A stretch of 64,000 bases of DNA from Alloyangia pacifica (GTDB lineage: Bacteria; Pseudomonadota; Alphaproteobacteria; Rhodobacterales; Rhodobacteraceae), in NCBI RefSeq assembly GCF_900116195.1, contig NZ_FOZW01000010.1:186001-250000 (forward strand), read 5' to 3'. The notes beneath the pieces were generated by a model that saw nothing but the letters and a program-made list of their open reading frames with translations, made no database searches and was not told the origin of the DNA. The position numbers were made by a program, and so were the translations under genes. How positions within the stretch are numbered: position 1 is the first letter of the stretch; every line of letters begins with the position of its first letter. This document shows, in pieces, positions 53,371-62,677 of the stretch.

Positions 53371-54561
53371 TCAGATCCGCTCGATGGCCAGCGCGATGCC
53401 CTGCCCGCCGCCGATGCACATGGTGATCAGCGCCTTGCGGCCACCGGTGCGCTCCAGCTCGTAGAGCGCCTTGACCGCGAGGATCGCACCTGTGGCGCCA
53501 ATCGGGTGGCCGAGCGCGATGGCGCCGCCGTTCGGGTTGACCTTCGCCGGCTCCAGCCCCAGCCCCTTGTTCACCGCCAGCGCCTGCGCGGCAAAGGCCT
53601 CGTTGCTCTCGATCACGTCGAAATCGGCAAGCGACAGGCCGGTGCGCACCAGCAGGTTCTCCACCGCCGGGACCGGGCCGATGCCCATGACCTCGGGGCG
53701 CACCCCGGCGTGGGCGTAGCCCAGCACGCGGGCGCGCGGCGTCAGCCCCGAGGCCGTTGCGGCCTCGCCGCGCGCCAGCACCAGCGCCGCCGCGCCGTCG
53801 TTCAGCCCCGAGGCGTTGCCCGCGGTGACCGAGCCTTCGCGGTCGAAGGCCGGGCGCAGACCCGCCAGCTTGTCGAGCGAGGTCGCCTTGGGGTGCTCGT
53901 CGGTGTCGAAGACCACCGTGTCGCGCCGCGAGGCGATCTCCACCGGCACGATCTGCTCCTTGAAGAAGCCCGCCTCGATGGCCTTGGCGGCACGCTGCTG
54001 GCTCTCCAGCGCGAAGGCGTCCTGCGCCTCGCGGCTGATGTCGTGCTCCTTGGCGACGTTTTCCGCGGTGATCCCCATGTGGCCGGTGCCGAAGGGGCAG
54101 CTCAGCGCGCCCAGCATCATGTCGACGGTGCGGATGTCGCCCATCTTCTGACCCCAGCGCTGGTCGGGGATGATGTAGGGCGCGCGGCTCATGCTTTCGG
54201 CCCCGCCGACCAGCGCGAAGTTCGCATCGCCCAGCATCAGCGCCTGCACGCCCGACACGATGGCCTGCGCGCCCGACCCGCAGAGCCGGTTGACGTTCAT
54301 CGCCGGGGTGGTGTCGGGAATGCCCGCCTGCATCGCGGCGACGCGGGAAAGATACATGTCGCGCGGCTCGGTGTTCAGCACGTGGCCGAATACGACCTGA
54401 CCGATCTGCCCGCCCTCGACGCCGGCGCGCTCCAATGCCGCCTTGGCCGCCACGGTGCCGAGCTCGATCGGCGGCACGGACTTCAGCGCGCCGCCGAAGG
54501 TGCCGATGGCGGTGCGTGCGCCGCCGAGGATGACGATTTCTTCAGAAGGATCGAAGGACAT
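53371..54561 (-). CDS. acetyl-CoA C-acyltransferase (beta-ketothiolase)
   Basis: Thiolase of 396 residues that joins or splits acyl-CoA units. The nucleophile cysteine is in MNVNRLCGSGAQAIVSG (about residue 90), the histidine in GAIALGHPIGATGA and the second cysteine in MCIGGGQG. Sequence style is of the biosynthetic/PhaA-BktB type. It could feed polyhydroxyalkanoate synthesis or act with the CoA-transferase pair of this window in acetoacetate metabolism, but the two loci are 4 kb apart. Confidence 0.9.
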   Translation of the reverse strand: MSFDPSEEIVILGGARTAIGTFGGALKSVPPIELGTVAAKAALERAGVEGGQIGQVVFGHVLNTEPRDMYLSRVAAMQAGIPDTTPAMNVNRLCGSGAQAIVSGVQALMLGDANFALVGGAESMSRAPYIIPDQRWGQKMGDIRTVDMMLGALSCPFGTGHMGITAENVAKEHDISREAQDAFALESQQRAAKAIEAGFFKEQIVPVEIASRRDTVVFDTDEHPKATSLDKLAGLRPAFDREGSVTAGNASGLNDGAAALVLARGEAATASGLTPRARVLGYAHAGVRPEVMGIGPVPAVENLLVRTGLSLADFDVIESNEAFAAQALAVNKGLGLEPAKVNPNGGAIALGHPIGATGAILAVKALYELERTGGRKALITMCIGGGQGIALAIERI

Positions 54562-54625
54562 TACGGCTCTCCCTTTCCGCTGCGTCTGGCTTTCGCGCGG
54601 ACCATGCCGCAGCGCGGCAGGAGAG

Positions 54626-56005
54626 TCAGCCGGGACGTTCCGTCACCTCTTTGCCCGGCTGCGGCTCCGGACCATCCGCGCCGCCGCCCAGCATCCGCAC
54701 CTCGCGCTGCGGGAAGGGGATCGAGATGCCGTTCTCCTTGAAGGCGTCCCAAAGCGCGAGGAACACATTGCCCCGGATGTTGGTCAGCCCCTGCGACGGG
54801 TCGATGATCCAGAACCGCAGGATGTAGTCCACCGAGCTGTCGCCGAAGCCGGTGATGTGGCACACCGGGGGCTTGCTGCTCAGCACCCGCTTCACGCTCT
54901 GCGCGGCATCTATGGCCACCTTGCGCACCAGATGCGGATCGTCGCCGTAGGCGGTGCCGAAATGGATGTCGACGCGCACCAGCTCGTTGGAATGCGACCA
55001 GTTGACCACCTGCCCGGTGATCATGTCCTCGTTGGGAATGAGGTATTCCTTGCCGTCGCGGGTGGTGATCGACACGTAGCGCGCGCCCAGCGCGTTGATC
55101 CAGCCGAAGGTCTCACCGATGGAGATCACGTCGCCCGGCTTGATCGACTTGTCGAGCAGGATGATGATCCCCGACACCAGGTTTGACACCACTTTCTGCA
55201 AACCGAAGCCGAGGCCCACGCCAATGGCCCCCGAGAGCACGGCCAGTCCCGTGAGGTCCACCCCCGCCAGCTTCAGCGCCATGAAAAAGGCCGCACCGTA
55301 GAGCGCCACCTGCAGGAACTTCACCGCCAGAACCTGCATCGAGGGGCTGATACCCTCGTTGCGCCGGATGCTCGCCGCCCCCGCCGTGGTCAGGAAGCGC
55401 GCCAGCGCCACCAGGGCGATGAGGATGACCACCGCCTGCAGGATCAGCCACAGCGAGAGCTTGGACTCGCCGAAGCTGACGGCCGCGCTTTCCATCAACG
55501 CCTGCGCCTCGTCGGTCAGCCCGAGGATCCAGATGGTGACGTAGCCCCAGGCGCCGTAGCGCACCAGCGAGCGCAGCGCCGGGTTGCCGATCAGCCGGGT
55601 GATCAGCGCGATCACCAGCCAGGCGCTCGACAGCTGCGCAATGATTTCCAAAAGGTAGGTGCGCGATGGCCAGGTGATCTGGTGCATGAAACCGATCACG
55701 TGCCAGATCAGCGTGACGAAGATGATCATCCGCAGCCGCCGGTGCAGCACAATGAAGATGCGCATGCGCCACTTCGGCCAGCCCTCGCGGGTGCGCATCC
55801 AGTCGTGCAGCTTGGGTCCCAGCCAGGCCCGCAGCAGATGCGCCACGGCGAAAAGGCCCAAGGCGATCCCCAGCTGGTAGAACATCCAGGGCCGCAGCAC
55901 GATGGCAAGGAAGGTGTCGACCTGGCCCAGAAGGGTCAGCCCGGTCTGTTGCAGCGCCTCGAAGGGCGTCGGGTCGGTGGCCGGCAGATCGGTTTCTGGG
56001 TTCAT
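54626..56005 (-). CDS. mechanosensitive channel, MscS family
   Basis: A 459-residue membrane protein that opens under membrane tension. Several N-terminal spans precede the MscS pore helix and beta domain: GLAVLSGAIGVGLGFGLQKVVSNLVSGIIILLDKSIKPGDVI, GARYVSITTRDGKEYLIPNEDMITGQVVNWSHSN. The frame reaches 56041, but ATG 56005 gives a shorter, more usual N-terminus. A 38-codon membrane protein gene lies just upstream. Confidence 0.9.
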   Translation of the reverse strand: MNPETDLPATDPTPFEALQQTGLTLLGQVDTFLAIVLRPWMFYQLGIALGLFAVAHLLRAWLGPKLHDWMRTREGWPKWRMRIFIVLHRRLRMIIFVTLIWHVIGFMHQITWPSRTYLLEIIAQLSSAWLVIALITRLIGNPALRSLVRYGAWGYVTIWILGLTDEAQALMESAAVSFGESKLSLWLILQAVVILIALVALARFLTTAGAASIRRNEGISPSMQVLAVKFLQVALYGAAFFMALKLAGVDLTGLAVLSGAIGVGLGFGLQKVVSNLVSGIIILLDKSIKPGDVISIGETFGWINALGARYVSITTRDGKEYLIPNEDMITGQVVNWSHSNELVRVDIHFGTAYGDDPHLVRKVAIDAAQSVKRVLSSKPPVCHITGFGDSSVDYILRFWIIDPSQGLTNIRGNVFLALWDAFKENGISIPFPQREVRMLGGGADGPEPQPGKEVTERPG

Positions 56006-56099
56006 GCGTTCGCGGGTCTCCTCGCCGCGACAGCGTGGCACCCCTGTGTTTTTCGCTCAAGGCTTTGTGTGTCAAAGCCTTGTGTGCCCAGCGCTCGGA

Positions 56100-56216
56100 T
56101 CAGCGCTTCGGCAGGTTCAGGCTGACCTCCTGCGCCTCGGCCTGCGGCAGGCTCATCACCAGCCCCCAGAGCAGCGTGGCGATCAGGATCAGGTGCATGG
56201 CGTTCATCAAGGACAT
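56100..56216 (-). CDS. small exported or membrane protein of 38 residues
   Basis: ATG 56216 has a GGAGGAG site spaced 5 bases and encodes 38 residues: a short start with two further Met, a hydrophobic helix (about residues 8-26), an AEAQ signal-cleavage-like point and a short polar tail EVSLNLPKR. Stop at 56100-56102. It is too short for many callers. It lies 94 bp upstream of the MscS gene on the same strand and could form an operon with it. No family recognised. Confidence 0.6.
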   Translation of the reverse strand: MSLMNAMHLILIATLLWGLVMSLPQAEAQEVSLNLPKR

Positions 56217-56331
56217 GACGTCTCCTCCAATGCGGTAACAAAACTACGCGCAGCCACGCGGAAAGTTCCGATCGTTGCAGCGGAGCGCGCGATGGGTTGA
56301 TCGGGGCGCGCCAAAGGAGTATCCCCGCCGC

Positions 56332-56418
56332 ATGACTCGGCTTCTTGACCTCGGCGACCGCGTGCGTCTGCGCGAACGGTTCCACGGCGCGAACTTCACG
56401 GTTCTGGCGCGCCTATAA
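56332..56418 (+). CDS. candidate 28-codon leader ORF upstream of leuC
   Basis: ATG 56332 to TAA 56418, encoding MTRLLDLGDRVRLRERFHGA and then NFTVLARL. It has an AAAGGAG site, but 12 bases away. Six of 28 codons are leucine, so it could act as a leucine-responsive leader, although the leucines are not clustered and the hairpin after it (near 56427-56440) has no T-run. Weak call. Confidence 0.35.
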   Translation: MTRLLDLGDRVRLRERFHGANFTVLARL

Positions 56419-56508
56419 GGCTGTCTTTAGCCCGCCCCGGCGCGGGGGCCTTCGACCTGCGCCAAGCCCAAGCCAAATTCCCAAGACATATATCCCGAGA
56501 GGACCCCC

Positions 56509-57930
56509 ATGTCCGGCAAGACGCTCTACGACAAGATCTGGGATGCCCACGTCGTCCAGCAGGACGAAGACGGCACCTGCCTTCTCTACATCGACCGCCA
56601 CCTCGTGCACGAGGTGACCTCGCCGCAGGCTTTCGAAGGTCTGCGCATGACCGGCCGCAAGGTCCGCGCGCCGCAGCGCACCATCGCCGTGCCCGACCAC
56701 AACGTGCCGACGACCCTCGACCGTGAAAACGGCATCGAGAACGAAGAGAGCCGCATCCAGGTCGAGGCGCTCGACAAGAACGCCCGCGACTTCGGCGTGA
56801 ACTACTACCCGGTCAGCGACGTCCGCCAGGGCATCGTGCACATCGTCGGCCCCGAACAGGGCTGGACGCTTCCGGGCATGACCGTGGTCTGCGGCGATTC
56901 GCACACCGCCACCCACGGCGCCTTCGGCGCGCTGGCGCATGGCATCGGCACCTCCGAGGTCGAGCACGTGCTCGCCACCCAGACGCTGATCCAGTCCAAG
57001 TCGAAGAACATGAAGGTCGAGATCACCGGCCAGCTGCGCCCGGGCGTCACCGCCAAGGACATCACGCTCTCGGTCATCGGTCACACCGGCACCGGCGGCG
57101 GCACCGGCTATGTCATCGAGTATTGCGGCGAAGCGATCCGCTCGCTGTCGATGGAAGGCCGGATGACCGTCTGCAACATGGCCATCGAAGGCGGCGCCCG
57201 CGCCGGCCTGATCGCGCCTGACGAGACCACCTTCGAATATGTGAAGGGCCGCCCGCATGCGCCGAAGGGCGCACAGTTCGAGGCCGCGCTCGCTTGGTGG
57301 AAGACGCTCTATTCCGATGACGACGCGCATTGGGACAAGGTCGTCACCATCAAGGGCGAGGACATCGCCCCGGTCGTCACCTGGGGCACCTCGCCCGAGG
57401 ACGTGCTGGCGATCACCGATGTGGTACCCGCGCCCGAGAGCTTCACCGGCGGCAAGGTCGAGGCAGCCAAGCGCGCGCTCACCTACATGGGTCTCGAGGC
57501 CGGCCAGAAGCTGACCGACATCAAGATCGACACGGTGTTCATCGGCTCCTGTACCAACGGCCGGATCGAGGACCTTCGCGCCGCGGCCGAGATCCTCAAG
57601 GGCAAGAAGATCAAGGACGGCATGCGCGCGATGGTCGTGCCCGGCTCCGGCCTCGTCCGCGCCCAGGCCGAAGAAGAAGGCCTTGCGCAGATCTTCATCG
57701 ACGCGGGCTTCGAGTGGCGGCTTGCCGGCTGCTCCATGTGCCTGGCGATGAACCCCGACCAGCTCGCCCCGGGCGAGCGCTGCGCGGCCACCTCGAACCG
57801 CAACTTCGAGGGCCGTCAGGGCAAGGGCGGGCGCACCCACCTCATGTCCCCGGCTATGGCGGCAGCGGCGGCGGTCACCGGCCACCTCACCGACGTGCGC
57901 GACCTCATGGCCGCGCCGGCCGAGGCGTAA
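56509..57930 (+). CDS. leuC: 3-isopropylmalate dehydratase large subunit
   Basis: Aconitase-family [4Fe-4S] enzyme of leucine synthesis that isomerises 2- to 3-isopropylmalate. The 473-residue protein has the substrate loop [20 protein letters not shown] and cluster cysteines in FIGSCTNGR and [13 protein letters not shown] perfect 8-bp hairpin (57939-57946 with 57952-57959) follows, before leuD. Confidence 0.97.
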   Translation: MSGKTLYDKIWDAHVVQQDEDGTCLLYIDRHLVHEVTSPQAFEGLRMTGRKVRAPQRTIAVPDHNVPTTLDRENGIENEESRIQVEALDKNARDFGVNYYPVSDVRQGIVHIVGPEQGWTLPGMTVVCGDSHTATHGAFGALAHGIGTSEVEHVLATQTLIQSKSKNMKVEITGQLRPGVTAKDITLSVIGHTGTGGGTGYVIEYCGEAIRSLSMEGRMTVCNMAIEGGARAGLIAPDETTFEYVKGRPHAPKGAQFEAALAWWKTLYSDDDAHWDKVVTIKGEDIAPVVTWGTSPEDVLAITDVVPAPESFTGGKVEAAKRALTYMGLEAGQKLTDIKIDTVFIGSCTNGRIEDLRAAAEILKGKKIKDGMRAMVVPGSGLVRAQAEEEGLAQIFIDAGFEWRLAGCSMCLAMNPDQLAPGERCAATSNRNFEGRQGKGGRTHLMSPAMAAAAAVTGHLTDVRDLMAAPAEA

Positions 57931-57938
57931 GCGATCCC

Positions 57939-57959
57939 GGGGTCCCCGCGCGGGACCCC
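57939..57959 (+). terminator. hairpin between leuC and leuD
   Basis: An 8-bp stem GGGGTCCC / GGGACCCC around CGCGC with no strong T-run. More likely a processing or partial-termination site between the two subunit genes than a full stop. Confidence 0.5.
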
Positions 57960-58058
57960 TTCCCCAATTCCGGCGGCTCCGGCCGGGCAGCTGTGCCGAT
58001 GCACCCGATGTGCAGCGGTTGTGCCCCCGGGGTCCGCCCCATCCCCAAGGAGGGACAG

Positions 58059-58664
58059 ATGGAAAAATTCGAGAAGCTGACCGGGATCGCGGCGCCCATG
58101 CCGCTGGTGAACATCGACACCGACATGATCATCCCCAAGCAGTTCCTGAAGACGATCAAGCGCTCCGGCCTCGGCGTGCATGCCTTCGACGAGATGCGCT
58201 ACCTCGACGATGGCTCGGAAAACCCCGAGTTCGTGCTGAACCAGCCCGCCTACCGCGAGGCTTCGGTGATTGTCGCCGGGGACAACTTCGGCTGCGGCTC
58301 GTCGCGCGAACACGCCCCCTGGGCGCTCGCCGACTTCGGCATCAAGGTGGTGATCTCCACCTCCTTCGCTGACATCTTCTACAACAACTGCTTCAAGAAC
58401 GGCATGCTGCCGATCGTCATGCCGCAAGAGGCGGTCGACGTGCTGATGAAGGACGCCGAAAAAGGCGCCAACGCCCGCATGACGGTGGATCTGGAAAACC
58501 AGGTGGTCACCACCTCGGACGGGGAAGAGTTCGGCTTCGAGATCGACCCCTTCCGCAAGCATTGCCTGATCGAGGGCCTCGACGATATCGGCCTGACCAT
58601 GGAGAAGGCCGGCGCCATCGACACCTTCGAAAGCGCCGCCGCCCAGTCCCGCCCCTGGGTCTGA
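58059..58664 (+). CDS. leuD: 3-isopropylmalate dehydratase small subunit
   Basis: Partner of LeuC that completes the active site, 201 residues. Hallmarks are [22 protein letters not shown] and [40 protein letters not shown] 58059 follows AAGGAGGG. It ends in a strong terminator, after which a repeat and the CoA-transferase pair on the other strand lie. Confidence 0.96.
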   Translation: MEKFEKLTGIAAPMPLVNIDTDMIIPKQFLKTIKRSGLGVHAFDEMRYLDDGSENPEFVLNQPAYREASVIVAGDNFGCGSSREHAPWALADFGIKVVISTSFADIFYNNCFKNGMLPIVMPQEAVDVLMKDAEKGANARMTVDLENQVVTTSDGEEFGFEIDPFRKHCLIEGLDDIGLTMEKAGAIDTFESAAAQSRPWV

Positions 58665-58686
58665 GCCGCCAGTTCCGCGAAGATCG

Positions 58687-58718
58687 AAGGGCTGTCCCCG
58701 CGGGGACAGCCCTTTTTC
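58687..58718 (+). terminator. rho-independent terminator after leuD
   Basis: A 13-bp perfect inverted repeat (58687-58699 with 58702-58714) followed by a T-run (58713-58717). Confidence 0.88.
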
Positions 58719-58792
58719 CATCTGCACGCCCTCTTCTGATGCCTTCTGATGCGACGCGCCGACCCGGCGCCCGGCCTGCCTCCGGCGGGAAT

Positions 58793-58930
58793 ATCTGGGT
58801 CTAGGCGAAGGAGGCGTCCCTGCCTTCGTCTAGATAACAATATCCCGGGGGAGACGCGCGCAGTACGGCGGGGGCAGCGCCCCCCTCCCTTTTGACCTGC
58901 GCGACTGTGTCGCGCGGGGGCAGCGCCCCC
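58793..58930. repeat. composite palindromic intergenic repeat, copy F
   Basis: Arms TCTAGGCGAAGG and CCTTCGTCTAGA (about 58799-58834) as in copy B, then TATCCCGGGGGAGACGCGCG (from 58841) as in copies C and D, and two hairpins GGGGG-CAGCG-CCCCC at 58870-58885 and 58916-58930, the second a near repeat of the first. Convergent gap between leuD and the CoA-transferase genes. Confidence 0.8.
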
Positions 58931-58938
58931 TTCTGCCC

Positions 58939-59622
58939 TCAACACGAGCGTGAGAGATCCATCTCCGGCACGTCGCCCCGCACGATGAGGTCTGCCGCGG
59001 TGGCGGCCCGCACCTCCGCCACGGTCACCCCCGGCGCGGTCTCGATCAGATGCAGCCCGTCGTCCTCGGGGCGGATCACCGCCATCTCGGTGACGATGAG
59101 ATCGACCCGTCGTTCGGCGGTCAGCGGCAACGAGCATTCCGGCACGATTTTCGGCTGGCCGCCCTTGGCGCTGTGGATCATCGCCACGATCACCCGTTTT
59201 GCTCCGGTGACCAGATCCATCGCGCCACCCATGCCGGGCACGTAGACGCCGGGAATCATCCAGTTGGCGAGGTAGCCGCGCTGGTCCACCTGCAGACCGC
59301 CCAGCACCGTCAGGTCGAGGTGCCCGCCGCGGATCAACCCGAAGGAAAAGGCGCTGTCGATGGTCGAGGCCCCCGGCACCGCCGAGACGAAGCTGCCGCC
59401 GGCATCGGTGAGATGGCGGTCCGACATGCCCTCGGGCGGGCGCCGGCCCATGCCGACCACGCCGTTCTCGGCCTGGAAGAACACGCCCATGCCCTCATCG
59501 AGGTGGTCCGAGACCAGAGTCGGGATGCCGATGCCGAGGTTGACCAGCGTATGCGGCTTCACCTCGGCGGCGCAGCGGCGGGCAATGAGTTCCTTGGGGT
59601 CCATTTTCTCGGTCTCCGTCAT
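58939..59622 (-). CDS. 3-oxoacid CoA-transferase subunit B
   Basis: B subunit (227 residues) of a two-part class I CoA-transferase, AtoA/PcaJ/ScoB-like. The catalytic glutamate is in FQAENGVVGMG, and NLGIGIPTLVSDHL and PGMGGAMDLVTGAKRVIVAM are family motifs. Its ATG at 59622 overlaps the subunit A stop (ATGA). With subunit A it would move CoA between succinyl-CoA or acetyl-CoA and a 3-oxoacid such as acetoacetate or 3-oxoadipate; the substrate is not fixed by sequence. Confidence 0.9.
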   Translation of the reverse strand: MTETEKMDPKELIARRCAAEVKPHTLVNLGIGIPTLVSDHLDEGMGVFFQAENGVVGMGRRPPEGMSDRHLTDAGGSFVSAVPGASTIDSAFSFGLIRGGHLDLTVLGGLQVDQRGYLANWMIPGVYVPGMGGAMDLVTGAKRVIVAMIHSAKGGQPKIVPECSLPLTAERRVDLIVTEMAVIRPEDDGLHLIETAPGVTVAEVRAATAADLIVRGDVPEMDLSRSC

Positions 59623-60272
59623 GCCACCCTCCGGATCACGTGATTGACCAGCGCGCCCGGGGTCTTCACCGCGTCGGGCGGGATCATCCCCACCGGCACG
59701 ATCTCCTCGGGCTCGGCAATCACCACCCGCCCGGCAAGCGCCATGATCGGATTGAAGTTCGTCGCGGTCAGCATGTAGGTCAGGTTGCCCACGTAATCGC
59801 AGCTGCGCGCCGCGATCAGCGCGAAATCGGCGCCGAGCGGCGGCTCCAGCAGGTAGGGCTTTCCCTCGACCTCGATCACCTGCTTGCCCTCGGCCACCTT
59901 GGTGCCGAGCCCGGTCGGCGTCAGCACGCCGCCAAGCCCCACACCCGCCGCCCGGATGCGTTCCACTAGCGTACCCTGCGGCACCAGCTCGACCTCGAGC
60001 GTGCCCTCCCGCATCTGCTCCTGCACATCGGGATTGAGCCCGATATGGCTGCCGATGAACTTGCGCAGGCAGCGCGCCGCGACCAGCGGGCCGACACCGC
60101 GGTCCGGGCGCGCCGCGTCGTTCACGATGACCGTCAGGTCTTTCTTGCCCGCGTCGGCTAGCGCCCGGACCATACGGTCCGGCGTGCCCACTCCCATGAA
60201 GCCCGAGAGCATCACGCTCGCCCCGTCGGGGATCAGTTCCACCGCTTCATCCACTGTCAGTGCCTGGTACAT
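59619..60272 (-). CDS. 3-oxoacid CoA-transferase subunit A
   Basis: A subunit (217 residues) of the same enzyme, AtoD/PcaI/ScoA-like: ALTVDEAVELIPDGASVMLSGFMGVGTPDRMV, and the C-terminal segment ATNFNPIMALAGRVVIAEPEEIVPVG with HVIRRV end. ATG 60272 follows GGAGGGAG; the open frame reaches 60581 but the rest is not coding-like. First gene of the pair. Inserted between leuD and the downstream leu-neighbour genes on the opposite strand. Confidence 0.9.
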   Translation of the reverse strand: MYQALTVDEAVELIPDGASVMLSGFMGVGTPDRMVRALADAGKKDLTVIVNDAARPDRGVGPLVAARCLRKFIGSHIGLNPDVQEQMREGTLEVELVPQGTLVERIRAAGVGLGGVLTPTGLGTKVAEGKQVIEVEGKPYLLEPPLGADFALIAARSCDYVGNLTYMLTATNFNPIMALAGRVVIAEPEEIVPVGMIPPDAVKTPGALVNHVIRRVA

Positions 60273-60795
60273 CACCGCTCCCTCCGGGTGTCGCCTCAGT
60301 GCCTTCAGACCACGGAAACTCTGCGTTCGACGTTGCGTCAGGTCAAATGTCTTGGAAATCCGGTGTAGGATGCTCAGGGACAGGAGGCGGTGCCTGCCGC
60401 ATTTGCGCGCAACCGCCGGAAGTTGCGCTTCTGGCCCGCCGCAACCTGAGAATATGGCTGTGCGCTGGTGGGTCTCGTTGTCTCGCAACGCATTGAAGAG
60501 AAGGTGACCGCCCCTTGGATGGCCCGAAAGCCGGGCCTTTGCGCAACAATCTTCCCCTCGCCGAACCGGAGGCTGATGCAATTTCGCACCTTTTGCTCCA
60601 TGAAACCGCCAGATTTGGCCGATCCCCTTCGGTCACGCTTGCCGTGCAGTCAAAAGGTAGGCAAAATTTGGGCAATAATGAGGCAATCCGTCAGCGCGAC
60701 GGGGTCAGTGAACAACAAGGGCGCAAAACAGCGTCCGGCGGGTGGCAAGGGGGCAGCAAGCCCTCGGCCCGGCACGACCAAAAAGGGCAGAAGTG
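60273..60795. other. 523-bp gap, no supported gene
   Basis: The region between the CoA-transferase operon and the divergent membrane protein. It is visibly less GC-rich at third positions than the neighbours, with several AT-rich tracts (around 60560-60690), suitable for two promoters. Frames here, including one from 60468 and a Lys/Arg-rich one near 60690-60790, have codon use unlike the surrounding genes and no family. Confidence 0.5.
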
Positions 60796-61629
60796 GTGAT
60801 CACGCGCTTTCTCAAAGCCGGTCTTCGTGCCGTTGCGGTGGCTCTGCTCATCGCGATGCCTGCCGTGGTGCTGCCCGGCGGCTCCGACATGGCGCAGATC
60901 ACGGCGCTGCTGGCGTTGGTCGCGGCGCTGCTGACCTTCGTCGAATACGTGGGCGACTACCCTTCGATCATCGAGTTCCGCGACGCTCCACCGTTCAACC
61001 GCCTGCGCTTTGTCGCGCTGTTCGCGACGGTGCTGTGCCTGACGCTGATCTGCCGGGGCGAGGTCGCCCCGACGCCGCTGTCGGGTGTCCTCGAGCGGAT
61101 CGGCGCAACGGTCGGGCATTGGCTCGACTTTCCGTTCTCGCCGGTGCGGCTCATGGTGCTGCTCGCCACCGACGACATGAGCGCGCAGGATGTTGCCCGC
61201 ATCCGAAGCCATGCGGGGATCGCCTACGGTGCGGCCCTGCTCAGCATGCTGGCTTTCGTGCTGGTGGTGCGGCTGCTGAACTGGCCGATCCGGCATGGTG
61301 CGTTCAACTTCTGGATCAACCTGCCGCTTTTCGATCCCACGGTCGGCAAGGACGTGCTGCTGCGTCTCAACCGCGACGGCAATATTAACGTTGCCTTAGG
61401 GTTTCTCCTGCCATTCCTGATCCCGGCGGTGATGAAGCTGGCGTCGCACACCATCGACCTCGTGTCGCTGGCCGAGCCGCAGACCCTGATCTGGACGATG
61501 AGCGTATGGGCCTTTCTTCCCGCGAGCCTGGTGATGCGCGGCGTGGCCCTGATGCGCATCGCCGCGCTGATCGAGGAAAAGCGCCGCCGCGCCTACGCGC
61601 GGGCGGAAGCCGAGGTGCAGACCATCTGA
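60796..61629 (+). CDS. hypothetical multi-span membrane protein
   Basis: A 277-residue protein with about six hydrophobic segments (near residues 8-28, 30-50, 72-90, 140-160, 197-217 and 230-255) and a basic C-terminal tail (EEKRRRAYARAEAEV). No named family recognised. GTG 60796, or GTG 60793 just before it, is preceded by an AGGGCAG site. It sits two genes before leuB and overlaps the next gene's inferred start by 4 bp, so the two are coupled. Confidence 0.7.
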   Translation: MITRFLKAGLRAVAVALLIAMPAVVLPGGSDMAQITALLALVAALLTFVEYVGDYPSIIEFRDAPPFNRLRFVALFATVLCLTLICRGEVAPTPLSGVLERIGATVGHWLDFPFSPVRLMVLLATDDMSAQDVARIRSHAGIAYGAALLSMLAFVLVVRLLNWPIRHGAFNFWINLPLFDPTVGKDVLLRLNRDGNINVALGFLLPFLIPAVMKLASHTIDLVSLAEPQTLIWTMSVWAFLPASLVMRGVALMRIAALIEEKRRRAYARAEAEVQTI

Positions 61630-62594
61630 CCCGCCTCGCGGCAGCCGCGGTTCTGGTTCTGCTCAGCGCCTTTCCAACCCCAGCCGAAGACATCACCCTC
61701 GCGACCTGGCACGTGGACCTCAGCCGAAAAGGGCCCGGTCTTCTGCTGCGCGATCTCGCCGAGGAGCGCGAGCCGCTTCCGGCAATTCTGGACGAACTTG
61801 CCGCGGTCGACGCCGACCTGCTGCTGCTCACCGACCTGGACTTCGATCATGACAGGGTCGCGCTTGCGGAACTGGCGGATCGTCTGGCGTCGCGCGGTGC
61901 GGCCTACCCGCATCTCTTTGCGCTGCGGCCCAACTCGGGACTGGCCAGCGGGGCCGACCTCGACGGCGACGGGCGACTCGGCGGGCCGCGCGATGCGCAG
62001 GGCTACGGCGAATTCACCGGCCAACACGGCATGGCGCTGCTGTCCCGCTACCCGCTGACTCTGTCCCGCGACCTCTCAGCGCTGCTGTGGCGCGACCTGC
62101 CGGACAGCCGGATGACGCCGAACGACCCTGCGGCGGATGTGCAACGGCTGTCCTCGACGGGGCATTGGATCGTGCGGGTCGAGACCGGAGCGGGACTGCT
62201 CTTGCTGCTCTGCTTTGCCGCAACGCCGCCTGTCTTCGACGGCCCAGAGGACCGCAACGGCCGCCGCAACGCCGACGAGATCGCGCTCTGGTCACGGCTT
62301 CTGGACGGTGCGCTCGGCCCGCCGCCCGCCTCACCTTACCTGTTGATCGGAAACGCCAATCTCGACCCGAAGCAGGGCGAGGGCCTGCACGGGCAGATGC
62401 AGGAGCTGCTCGCCGATCCGCGTTTTCAGGACCCGCTGCCCGGCCTGCCCACCGCGCATTGGGCCAGCACCGGGCCCATGCGGGTCAGCTACATCCTGCC
62501 CTCTGCCGGGCTGAAGGTCCAAGACGCCGCGGCCCGCACCGCGCACGAGGGCCAGGCCCACCGTCTGGTTTCAGTCACGCTGACGTTTCCCTGA
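61626..62594 (+). CDS. endonuclease/exonuclease/phosphatase-like protein, exported; apparent CTG start
   Basis: A 322-residue protein with a signal peptide ([21 protein letters not shown]) and an EEP-type fold ([45 protein letters not shown]). The usual catalytic signatures are degenerate (NAN in place of the DxN core), so it may not be a nuclease. The only in-frame ATG is at 61506, deep inside the upstream gene. CTG 61626 overlaps the upstream TGA (CTGA) with GAGGTG 8 bases before it and gives an ideal signal peptide. Confidence 0.7.
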   Translation: MTRLAAAAVLVLLSAFPTPAEDITLATWHVDLSRKGPGLLLRDLAEEREPLPAILDELAAVDADLLLLTDLDFDHDRVALAELADRLASRGAAYPHLFALRPNSGLASGADLDGDGRLGGPRDAQGYGEFTGQHGMALLSRYPLTLSRDLSALLWRDLPDSRMTPNDPAADVQRLSSTGHWIVRVETGAGLLLLLCFAATPPVFDGPEDRNGRRNADEIALWSRLLDGALGPPPASPYLLIGNANLDPKQGEGLHGQMQELLADPRFQDPLPGLPTAHWASTGPMRVSYILPSAGLKVQDAAARTAHEGQAHRLVSVTLTFP

Positions 62595-62677
62595 AATTGC
62601 CAAACGCCCCTGATTTCTTGACCATTCCGCCCCTCTCGGCTAGGCGATTGCGCAACATTCCGAGGAGAAACTTTCCC

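Noticed and set aside
60468-61388. 306-codon frame across the gap and the membrane protein gene
   Set aside because: Composition changes along its length, third-base GC is low in the first part and the later part is a shadow of the membrane protein.
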